A stretch of 35,500 nt of DNA from a virus: positions 1-35,500 of IMG/VR virus record IMGVR_UViG_3300048930_000159; one strand, given 5' to 3'. Below are positions 1 to 4,650 of the stretch, piece by piece (within the stretch, counting starts at the first letter, position 1; the number at the start of each line of letters is the position of its first letter). The notes under the pieces were generated by a model. That model worked only from the letters and a program-made list of their open reading frames with translations, was not told where the DNA came from and made no database searches. The position numbers were made by a program, and so were the translations under genes.

Positions 1-43
1 TCTTGTAGTCGAGGAACCCGGCGTAATCGCGGACGGCGATCAT
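1..43 (-). CDS. N-terminal part of a small leftward protein (runs off the left edge)
   Basis: A minus-strand ATG at 43-41 opens a frame of 14 codons that leaves the window at base 1. The start overlaps the stop of the next upstream gene in the ATGA arrangement used throughout this operon (TGA at 42-40). The visible residues begin MIAVRDYAGFLDYK. If the window is a closed circle, the frame continues without a shift into the truncated minus-strand frame at 35500-35334 and gives a 69-residue protein. The function is not recognised. Confidence 0.6.
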   Translation of the reverse strand, partial: MIAVRDYAGFLDYK

Positions 44-240
44 CGTATCCCCGCCCGTTCCTTGCGCGCCCGCTCTTCCATCCGCCGCCTGAAGTCCTGC
101 TTGCGGATGTCCTTCCACTGGTGCTCGGTGAACTCGCGCCAGTCCTGATCGCTGCGCTTCACGAAGTCGAACAGGCGCAGGATCAGGTACATGGCGATCA
201 GCCACAGGAAAAACAGCATCGCCCCGATTTGCCAGGTCAT
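40..240 (-). CDS. Small single-span membrane protein (66 aa)
   Basis: Sixty-six residues starting at the ATG at 240-238. A longer frame exists upstream but is read through the neighbouring gene, so I use the start that overlaps that gene's stop by 4 bp. Residues 4-24 are a hydrophobic span (GAMLFFLWLIAMYLILRLF). The rest is a strongly charged, Arg/Lys-rich tail, probably cytoplasmic by the positive-inside rule. I do not recognise a family. Its place among early leftward genes suggests an accessory, host-interaction or regulatory role, but that is inference. Confidence 0.65.
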   Translation of the reverse strand: MTWQIGAMLFFLWLIAMYLILRLFDFVKRSDQDWREFTEHQWKDIRKQDFRRRMEERARKERAGIR

Positions 241-575
241 GACCAATCCTCCTGCTGCTGCCGTCGGGGGTGGATTCCGAGCCGCCAGAACCGCGCGTTG
301 CGGCGCCGGATCTGGTCGATGTTCGCTAGTTCGCTCTTGCTGAACCCGTCGCCGTCCGCGTTGCACTCGGGGCAGGGCACCTCGTAGTCGTCCTGCGGAT
401 CCTGGCTGCGAACTTCCACGCGGCCCTCGCCGTCGCAGGTGTCGCAGGGGTGATCGCAATCCGGGCAGATCGGCTCGCTCGGCGGGTGGTCGAACTCGCC
501 GCGGTACACCTCGTCATCGATCACGAACGGCTGGTTGCAGACCGTGCAGACGAAATCGATTCCGTTGATGCTCAT
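237..575 (-). CDS. Zinc-ribbon protein with four CxxC pairs (112 aa)
   Basis: The start is the ATG at 575-573, preceded inside the upstream gene by an AGGAG Shine-Dalgarno about 9 nt away; upstream in-frame starts would overlap that gene entirely. Four CxxC pairs are visible at about C10/C13, C37/C40, C44/C47 and C68/C71. The third (CDTCDGEG) and fourth (CPECNADGDG) resemble the CxxCxGxG zinc-binding repeats of DnaJ. Two zinc sites are therefore likely. There is no J domain, so this is not DnaJ; a protein- or nucleic-acid-binding zinc protein is the safest call. Its stop overlaps the next start by 4 bp. Confidence 0.65.
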   Translation of the reverse strand: MSINGIDFVCTVCNQPFVIDDEVYRGEFDHPPSEPICPDCDHPCDTCDGEGRVEVRSQDPQDDYEVPCPECNADGDGFSKSELANIDQIRRRNARFWRLGIHPRRQQQEDWS

Positions 576-576
576 G

Positions 577-876
577 TCAGTGGCTCCTGAGTTCGGCAGC
601 CCGGCCGGCGAGGTACGCCTGACGCAGCGCAGCGATGGCAACCGGGTCGGTGATGAGGCACATCCGCGCGATGGCCTGAGCTTCCACATCGGCCGCGTCC
701 ATCAGCGACTCGACCTTCGCGAGGTGGTGCGCCATTTCCTCGTGGCGCTTGGCCGCGTCGAGGTGCCGCTGGCGCAGTTCCTTCTCGGCCGATCCGCAGC
801 AGACCGCAGCCTGGCGCGAAACGGACGCCTGAATGCGGTGGTACTGGCTGGTGTTCTGCTTGCCTGCGAGTGACAT
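577..876 (-). CDS. Hypothetical helical protein (99 aa)
   Basis: Ninety-nine residues starting at the ATG at 876-874 with a GGGAG Shine-Dalgarno just upstream. The sequence is rich in Ala, Glu, Arg and His and is probably alpha-helical (for example the segment from KELRQRHLDA to MAHHLAKVES). A CC pair lies near residue 26. No family is recognised. It ends one base before the start of the zinc-ribbon gene, so the two are clearly co-transcribed in the leftward early operon. Confidence 0.6.
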   Translation of the reverse strand: MSLAGKQNTSQYHRIQASVSRQAAVCCGSAEKELRQRHLDAAKRHEEMAHHLAKVESLMDAADVEAQAIARMCLITDPVAIAALRQAYLAGRAAELRSH

Positions 877-889
877 CTTTTCGCTCCCG

Positions 890-982
890 TCAAATAAACA
901 GTGAATAAGCGAGCAACCCCATCAGCAAGCAGGCAGCCGTAACGGCGATGTTAAAAAGCGCGTCTGAGGTGTGGCTGTTCAT
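890..982 (-). CDS. Tiny membrane protein (30 aa), first gene of the leftward operon
   Basis: ATG at 982-980, TGA at 892-890. The translation starts MNSHTSDALFNIAVTAAC and continues with a hydrophobic segment ending LLAYSLFI, so almost all of residues 9-30 could form one transmembrane helix. It lies immediately downstream of the leftward promoter at 1016-1044, with a leader of about 27 nt. I see no strong Shine-Dalgarno, only a GGTAGCAAAAG leader that resembles the GGGAGCGAAAAG leader of the following gene. Support is position, hydrophobicity and the lack of another gene here; function unknown. Confidence 0.45.
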   Translation of the reverse strand: MNSHTSDALFNIAVTAACLLMGLLAYSLFI

Positions 983-1015
983 CTTTTGCTACCGGCCCGT
1001 GATGGGCATGGGTAG

Positions 1016-1044
1016 ACAATACGCCTTGCCGGTCAGGGTGTCAA
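1016..1044 (-). promoter_or_regulatory. Leftward sigma70-like promoter (PL-like)
   Basis: On the minus strand, TTGACA (1044-1039) is followed after exactly 17 bp by TATTGT (1021-1016). It drives the minus-strand genes from 982 downward. The spacer contains one arm of the 12-bp inverted repeat CCGGTCAGGGTG (1029-1040), so a repressor bound there would block the promoter. Confidence 0.75.
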
Positions 1045-1143
1045 ATACTTTTCGCTACGCAGCCGATGGACGTTGACACCATAGCAGGCACGGCGTAGAT
1101 TTGCGGGCATGGACAAATTGCGCGAATGGTTCACCCTGACCGG
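1029..1143. promoter_or_regulatory. Candidate operator pair: 12-bp inverted repeat across the divergent promoters
   Basis: CCGGTCAGGGTG at 1029-1040 is matched by its exact reverse complement CACCCTGACCGG at 1132-1143. The left copy sits in the spacer and -35 of the leftward promoter. The right copy is inside the first codons of the repressor gene. The centres are about 103 bp apart, about ten helical turns, a spacing that would permit looping between bound repressor molecules. This is an inference from repeat position; no protein binding is shown. Confidence 0.5.
1073..1101 (+). promoter_or_regulatory. Rightward sigma70-like promoter for the repressor gene
   Basis: TTGACA (1073-1078), 17-bp spacer, TAGATT (1096-1101). 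Transcription would start about 1108, essentially at the A of the repressor ATG (1109), so the mRNA would be leaderless. There is no Shine-Dalgarno in the TTTGCGGGC just before the ATG, which fits that reading. Confidence 0.7.
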
Positions 1144-1306
1144 AGTCTCACAGGGCGAGCTTGCCGAAGAAATTGACGTGACGCGGGCCACGATCCACAA
1201 CTGGCTCACGGGCCGCAGCTTCCCGTCCGGTATCTACCTGCGCCGATTGCACGAACGCACGCGCATCCCGCTGGAGGACCTGGTCCCGCGGGAGGATGCT
1301 GCTTGA
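1109..1306 (+). CDS. Small HTH repressor (Cro/CI-type, 65 aa)
   Basis: Sixty-five residues. The segment about 10-33 (GVSQGELAEEIDVTRATIHN, then WLTG) is a clear helix-turn-helix of the lambda-repressor/XRE type: GELAEEIDV is helix 2 and turn, TRATIHNWL is the recognition helix. The length is Cro-like, with no C-terminal oligomerisation or autoproteolysis domain. The gene is read divergently from the leftward early operon and its first codons contain one arm of the 12-bp inverted repeat, so I infer that it represses the leftward promoter and perhaps itself. No integrase is seen, so a lysogeny role is not certain; it could time early expression. Confidence 0.8.
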   Translation: MDKLREWFTLTGVSQGELAEEIDVTRATIHNWLTGRSFPSGIYLRRLHERTRIPLEDLVPREDAA

Positions 1307-1312
1307 GTGGGA

Positions 1313-1352
1313 GGCTCCAGCCGGCTCGGTGCGCTACCCGGCCGGCTGGGCC
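1313..1352 (+). terminator. GC-rich hairpin after the repressor gene
   Basis: CCAGCCGGC (1317-1325) pairs perfectly with GCCGGCTGG (1341-1349) around a 15-nt loop. GGC (1313-1315) and GCC (1350-1352) extend the stem past one bulged T. The following tract is only GTTTGCTG, so termination would be weak or partial. It may attenuate read-through from the repressor into the replication gene. Confidence 0.4.
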
Positions 1353-1374
1353 GTTTGCTGCGGCGGGCAGTGAC

Positions 1375-1427
1375 GGTAACGGTTTACCCTGCGCGCATTG
1401 TGGTATATTACAGTAATTCCCTGTAAT
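1375..1427 (+). promoter_or_regulatory. Extended -10 promoter with overlapping dyad, upstream of the replication gene
   Basis: TGGTATATT at 1401-1409 is an extended -10 element (TGn then TATATT); the -35 is poor. Directly over it lies a dyad, ATTACAG (1407-1413) and CTGTAAT (1421-1427), with a 7-bp spacer. GCGCATT (1393-1399) and AATGCGC (1425-1431) offer an alternative stem. GGTAA/TTACC (1375-1388) is a second small dyad. The core GTAATGC (1423-1429) is the same as the repeats inside the downstream gene, so the initiator may bind and regulate its own promoter (inference). Confidence 0.45.
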
Positions 1428-1451
1428 GCGCCATAACGAGCGGTAATCGAA

Positions 1452-2024
1452 ATGTACAACAAGCTGTATACGAAGATCCTCGACTCGTCGATATGGCTTG
1501 AACCGAACCCAACACGCATCGTCTGGATTACCTTCCTCGCCGCAATGGACGAGGACGGATTCGCCCAATTCTCGAGCGTCCGCAACCTGGCAAACCGGGC
1601 AATGGTGACAGTTGAGGAAGCGACTGCGGCCGTCAAAACGCTGGAAAGCCCAGACGGTGAATCGGCGAACAAAGAGCATGATGGCCGCAGAATCGAGCGC
1701 GTTGACGGCGGTTGGATGATCCTGAACGCGGGCCTGTACCGGGACATCGTGACCCGCACCGAGAAGCTGCGACTCAACCGGGAGCGGGTCGCCAGACACA
1801 GGGCAAAGAAAGCCGGTAATGCGGTTGGTAATGCACCTGTAATGCAATCAGATGCAGTATCAGAGGCAGTATCAGAAACACTACCGCTCCGTTCTTCTTC
1901 CGTTGGTGCATATAGCACCTCTGAGTCTTTACCAGCGCGTAAGACGTTTTCAACGAAAAATGAAGAAAACCGGCGCGCTGTAGCGGCATTGGCGGCCTCT
2001 GCCGTTAAGGGCGTCCGACAATGA
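1452..2024 (+). CDS. Replication initiator / replisome-organiser-like protein (190 aa)
   Basis: Residues 1-115 have the look of the winged-helix N-terminal domain of phage replisome-organiser proteins: SSIWLEPNPTRIVWITFLAA, then MDEDGFAQFSSVRNLANRAM with VTVEEATAAVKTLE and RRIERVDGGWMILN. Residues about 125-175 are a low-complexity Ser/Ala/Glu-rich linker, and the C-terminus is a short basic helix. In lambda O-type initiators this central linker is where the DNA contains the origin, and the same segment here carries iteron-like repeats (1815-1876). No helicase or loader is visible, so the protein would recruit host replication enzymes. The family call is from sequence feel, not from a search. 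The ATG at 1452 has no clear Shine-Dalgarno. Confidence 0.65.
   Translation: MYNKLYTKILDSSIWLEPNPTRIVWITFLAAMDEDGFAQFSSVRNLANRAMVTVEEATAAVKTLESPDGESANKEHDGRRIERVDGGWMILNAGLYRDIVTRTEKLRLNRERVARHRAKKAGNAVGNAPVMQSDAVSEAVSETLPLRSSSVGAYSTSESLPARKTFSTKNEENRRAVAALAASAVKGVRQ
1815..1980. other. Candidate replication origin: iterons plus AT-richer stretch inside the initiator gene
   Basis: Three copies of (G/T)GTAATGC lie at 1815-1822, 1827-1834 and 1838-1845, spaced 12 and 11 bp, about one helical turn each. They are followed by two copies of GCAGTATCAGA at 1854-1864 and 1866-1876 (12-bp period), a perfect inverted repeat GGTGC-ATATA-GCACC at 1905-1919, and a visibly AT-richer stretch to about 1975 in an otherwise GC-rich genome. 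Iterons in the middle of an initiator gene followed by an AT-rich unwinding region is the layout of oriLambda. Function is inferred. Confidence 0.5.
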
Positions 2025-2353
2025 ATACTAAGACCTGTCGGAAGTGTGGCTTGGAACTAGGGTTTAAGCGGCTTCCGAACGGGAAATGGTGCCCGACTAA
2101 TCCAGACGGCTCCGACCATTGGGATTTGTGTCGGGAAACGCAGTTCAAGAACATGACGGCAGGCGAGCGCAAGGCGTATCACGCCGCCCAAGCCGCGATG
2201 CGGGCACCACGTAGGACGAACGGCCGCAACCTGACGCACGTTTACTCGAACGGCGATGAGGTTCCGCCATGGGACGAGTCGCTAGGCGAATTCAGGGATT
2301 TCACGGACTCCGAGAAACTGGCCGGGATCGTTTGTGAGCCGGTCGCGCTATGA
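2021..2353 (+). CDS. Small Cys-rich protein, probable zinc binding (110 aa)
   Basis: The ATG overlaps the stop of the replication gene (ATGA at 2021-2024). An N-terminal CxxC (C6, C9) is followed by C24, H33 and C37, spaced as a treble-clef or zinc-ribbon site. The rest is polar with no recognised domain. Neighbours are small accessory genes between replication and terminase, so a DNA- or RNA-binding accessory role is plausible. No family is recognised. Confidence 0.6.
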   Translation: MNTKTCRKCGLELGFKRLPNGKWCPTNPDGSDHWDLCRETQFKNMTAGERKAYHAAQAAMRAPRRTNGRNLTHVYSNGDEVPPWDESLGEFRDFTDSEKLAGIVCEPVAL

Positions 2354-2589
2354 CCCGCCCCAATCCGTACTCGCTCGGCAGAATTTGGGACGATGACACC
2401 CGCGCCGCTTACGCCTCGATGCCGCTGAACCGTCAGGGCGTCGTGGTGGGCCTGCCGCACACCCCAGACGCCCTTGTGCCTGCCGCAGAGCAGCAATGGC
2501 GCGAGTGGATGCGCAAGACGCCGAAGCACCTGTGGCCGACGTGGGCGGACAACTGGGCGGACGTGAAGCGGCTACGGGGACTGTCGTGA
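2350..2589 (+). CDS. Hypothetical protein (79 aa)
   Basis: Starts at the ATG overlapping the previous stop (ATGA). The C-terminal half is Trp-rich (WREWMRKTPKHLWPTWADNW). No domain is recognised. It overlaps the next start by 4 bp (GTGA), so the cluster is translated as coupled genes. Confidence 0.55.
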   Translation: MTRPNPYSLGRIWDDDTRAAYASMPLNRQGVVVGLPHTPDALVPAAEQQWREWMRKTPKHLWPTWADNWADVKRLRGLS

Positions 2590-2789
2590 AGTGGGCCAAG
2601 CCTACCCGCTACGCCCAACTGACCACCGACGGCCGCTACTCGGTCGCAAAGGTCGCTGTGCGTGGCGAGTGGCGATACGAAGCCTGGCGCACCGCCCAGC
2701 ACCCCGCCGGCCGGTTGCCGATCGCCAAGCACCTCACGAGCCCGGAAACCGCACGGATCGCCTGCGAGGAACACCATGCAGCAGCTTGA
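2586..2789 (+). CDS. Hypothetical protein (67 aa)
   Basis: I choose the GTG at 2586, which overlaps the TGA of the previous gene (GTGA). The frame is open further upstream but only as a shadow of the neighbour. The protein starts VKWAKPTRYAQLTTDGRYSV and has a short beta-rich pattern with ...SVAKVAVRGEWRYEAWR. It resembles the small single-domain proteins phages carry to modify host metabolism, but no family is recognised. Confidence 0.55.
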   Translation: MKWAKPTRYAQLTTDGRYSVAKVAVRGEWRYEAWRTAQHPAGRLPIAKHLTSPETARIACEEHHAAA

Positions 2790-3087
2790 CGCCTTCGCCC
2801 CCTACACCGACACGCCCCGCGCCCGCCGGTCGGATCCTGAGACCTCGCACCTCGCGGCCGAGCGCATCAAGCCGAAGCTCAGGGCGCAGCAGCAGGCCGT
2901 ACTGGACGCGCTCGCACGCTGGCCGGGCTCGACGGCCGTGGAACTGGCAAAGGTGAGCGGCCTCGACCGCTACCTAGTGAGCCGGCGCCTGCCCGAGCTA
3001 ACCCCGATTTGGGTCCGTCGTGGACGGCCGCGGGCCTGCTCGGTGGCGGGAACGATCCAGGGGACATGGTACGTGGTGGACCGATAA
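2776..3087 (+). CDS. Winged-helix DNA-binding protein (103 aa)
   Basis: Starts at the ATG at 2776, inside the end of the previous gene. The N-terminal part includes SDPETSHLAAERIKPKLR. Residues about 38-78 form a winged-helix-type HTH: QQQAVLDALARWPGSTAVEL, then AKVSGLDRYLVSRRLPEL. This is the small MarR/DprA-like wing module often found in phage early regions beside nuclease and HTH genes. It may regulate the early or late switch. The target is unknown. Confidence 0.6.
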   Translation: MQQLDAFAPYTDTPRARRSDPETSHLAAERIKPKLRAQQQAVLDALARWPGSTAVELAKVSGLDRYLVSRRLPELTPIWVRRGRPRACSVAGTIQGTWYVVDR

Positions 3088-3100
3088 GGGAGGTCAGGTT

Positions 3101-3652
3101 ATGACGACCAGCAGACGTGGATTTCTGGGGATTCTCGGCATTGCGGTGGCTGCTCCGGTTGTGCTGCGTGGCGAGGCCGTGCCGCTCGATGATTATCGAG
3201 AAAATTATTGGGAGGACGAACTCGAGCTTGAGGATGCAGCGGACGCCACGTGGGAACCTGCGCCTGGCATCCCTAACCATCGCGTACAGGTCTACGGCTG
3301 CGCGGAGGTCGGCGCGTTCGAATACGGCATGGCATGGTTCGCGGGACCGGCGAGAATCTATGCAGTCGGGACGGGGTATCGGCTCGATATCGTTGCGCAC
3401 ACGAATGTCCATGACCTGACTGACATTCTCGCGCCACCGATAGACACTCATTTCTCAACGAAGGGATGGACTGTTCGCATGGATAGCGACGTGGCTCTGA
3501 CAGCCGATCACGGCATGGACGTGTCTGGTCTGGTCGCGGCGAAGGCGGACGGGACGCTGATCTGCTGGGTTCCGGTCGGGGCGTTCCTGATGGCGCAAAG
3601 CACCCTGACGTTATCCAGCGGCAACGACTTCCTGATGCTCAGTTACGCATGA
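3101..3652 (+). CDS. Hypothetical exported protein with a twin-arginine signal (183 aa)
   Basis: The ATG at 3101 follows a strong GGGAGG Shine-Dalgarno (3088-3093) and gives a textbook Tat signal: MTTSRRGFLGILGIAVAAPV, with the SRRxFL motif at residues 4-9 and a hydrophobic core up to about residue 22. The mature part is acidic at first (EDELELEDAADA) and then beta-rich, ending with a segment TLSSGNDFLMLSYA. No domain is recognised. A folded export route for a phage accessory protein is unusual; the product might be periplasmic and act on the host envelope. Other readings: a non-cleaved anchor, or a virion protein with a fortuitous motif. Confidence 0.65.
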   Translation: MTTSRRGFLGILGIAVAAPVVLRGEAVPLDDYRENYWEDELELEDAADATWEPAPGIPNHRVQVYGCAEVGAFEYGMAWFAGPARIYAVGTGYRLDIVAHTNVHDLTDILAPPIDTHFSTKGWTVRMDSDVALTADHGMDVSGLVAAKADGTLICWVPVGAFLMAQSTLTLSSGNDFLMLSYA

Positions 3653-3939
3653 CCATTTTCCGCCGAGCCGCCAAGCGGGACGCGAACGAGCGCGCCATCG
3701 TGGAAGCCCTCGAGGCCGCCGGGGCCAAAGTCTGGCGCATGTCCCTGCCCCTCGACCTGCTGGTAGGCCTGCACGGCCGCTTCGTGCTGCTCGAGGTCAA
3801 GCGGGAAGGGGAGCGCAAACCCCGCAAGGACCGCGCCACGCAGACCGAGACCATCGCCGAGTGCCAGCGCAAGGGCTTGCCCGTGTACGTCGTCAGGACG
3901 CCCCAGGAAGCGCTGCAGGCCATTGGAGCGGTGCGATGA
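3649..3939 (+). CDS. PD-(D/E)XK nuclease, VRR-NUC-like (96 aa)
   Basis: Ninety-six residues, ATGA overlap with the previous gene. The core reads LPLDLLVGLHGRFVLLEVK: D36, E49 and K51 fit the D...ExK catalytic motif of the PD-(D/E)XK fold, and E14 (ANERAIVEAL) fits the N-terminal helix acid. Small proteins of this kind are VRR-NUC or Holliday-junction-resolvase-like nucleases, commonly placed near terminase genes in phages. It would cut branched or flapped DNA during recombination or packaging. The exact substrate cannot be read from sequence. Confidence 0.75.
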   Translation: MTIFRRAAKRDANERAIVEALEAAGAKVWRMSLPLDLLVGLHGRFVLLEVKREGERKPRKDRATQTETIAECQRKGLPVYVVRTPQEALQAIGAVR

Positions 3940-4133
3940 CCGCCAAGCGCCTCACCCCCGAGCAGGAAGCGATCGTCCTCGAGCGCCGCCTCAGATGGCG
4001 CGAGGGACTGCTCAAAGCCCTCGCCGCCGAATTCGGCTGCTCACAGAGCACCATCCGCAGGGTAGAGCGCGAGTACCGCAGGCTGGTCAACAAGCGTCCA
4101 CCCGATTCCCCTGAGACCGAGAGTGGGGCATAA
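3936..4133 (+). CDS. Small HTH protein (65 aa)
   Basis: ATGA overlap with the nuclease gene. Residues about 22-50 (EGLLKALAAEFGCSQSTIRR, then VEREYRRL) form a helix-turn-helix of the Hin/resolvase or sigma-70 region-4 kind, without any other domain. Placed directly before the small terminase, it could be a late regulator or a DNA-binding packaging accessory; I cannot separate these. Confidence 0.6.
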   Translation: MTAKRLTPEQEAIVLERRLRWREGLLKALAAEFGCSQSTIRRVEREYRRLVNKRPPDSPETESGA

Positions 4134-4527
4134 GCGGCGTGTGGGACGCCCGAGCCTCTTCACGGCCGAACTGGCCGCCGCCATCTGTGAGCGCATCTCA
4201 CTGGGCGAGTCGCTGCGCAGTATTTGCCGCGACGAAGGGATGCCGGAAAAGCTAACGGTGCTCCGGTGGCTGTCGCAGGACGATCAGTTTTGTGCCCAAT
4301 ACGCGCGCGCGAGGGATCTCCAGGCCGATACGCACGCCGAGGACATCGTGGATATTTCGGATACCGAGCCCGATCCAGCAAAGGCTCGCGTCCGAATTGA
4401 CGCCCGCAAGTGGTTCGCCTCGAAGGTTGCGGCAAAAAAGTACGGTGATGCGACGTTGCTGAAGCACGCCGACGCGGACGGCAACCGGATTCAGGCCATC
4501 GTCAACGTCACGATTTCGGGGACGTGA
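4123..4527 (+). CDS. Terminase small subunit (134 aa)
   Basis: GTG start at 4123, overlapping the end of the previous gene by 11 bp. The N-terminal half has the HTH layout of Sf6/SF6-type small terminases: GRPSLFTAELAAAICERISL, then GESLRSICRDEGMPEKLTVL and RWLSQDDQFCAQYARARDLQ. The C-terminal part (KVAAKKYGD) is also typical. It recognises the packaging site on concatemeric DNA and hands it to the large subunit, which follows at once. Length is normal for the family. Confidence 0.85.
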   Translation: MGHKRRVGRPSLFTAELAAAICERISLGESLRSICRDEGMPEKLTVLRWLSQDDQFCAQYARARDLQADTHAEDIVDISDTEPDPAKARVRIDARKWFASKVAAKKYGDATLLKHADADGNRIQAIVNVTISGT

Positions 4528-4531
4528 TCCA

Positions 4532-4633
4532 GTGATCGAAGCGCCCATCGATTTCTCGCTCCACGCCAAACAAGGGAGAGCCTTCCAGTCGCACGCCACA
4601 GAGATTCTGTATGGCGGCGCGGCTGGAGGTTAG
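4532..4633 (+). pseudogene. Detached 5' end of the large terminase gene, stops inside Walker A
   Basis: From the GTG at 4532 the frame encodes 33 residues (VIEAPIDFSLHAKQGRAFQS, then HATEILYGGAAGG) and stops at TAG 4631-4633. This is the N-terminus of a large terminase: the adenine-binding segment with K/Q followed by ILYGGAAGG, the first half of the P-loop. The second half (GGG AAA AGT, GKS) begins at 4636 in another frame. Removing the five bases TAGGT (4631-4635) would restore a perfect GGAAGGGKS and fuse this to the gene below. Confidence 0.75.
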
Positions 4634-4650
4634 GTGGGAAAAGTCACCTC

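Noticed and set aside
535-873. Plus-strand frame over the leftward genes at the left end
   Set aside because: Antisense shadow of two coupled minus-strand genes; no ribosome site.
1037-1080. GGTGTCAA / TTGACACC inverted repeat across the divergent promoters as an operator
   Set aside because: Six of its eight bases are simply the two -35 elements, so the symmetry is expected. The separate 12-bp pair is the better candidate.
4620-4650. Programmed -1 frameshift to join the two terminase frames
   Set aside because: No slippery heptamer is present and the shifted product would read GGLGGKS, which breaks the Walker A consensus.
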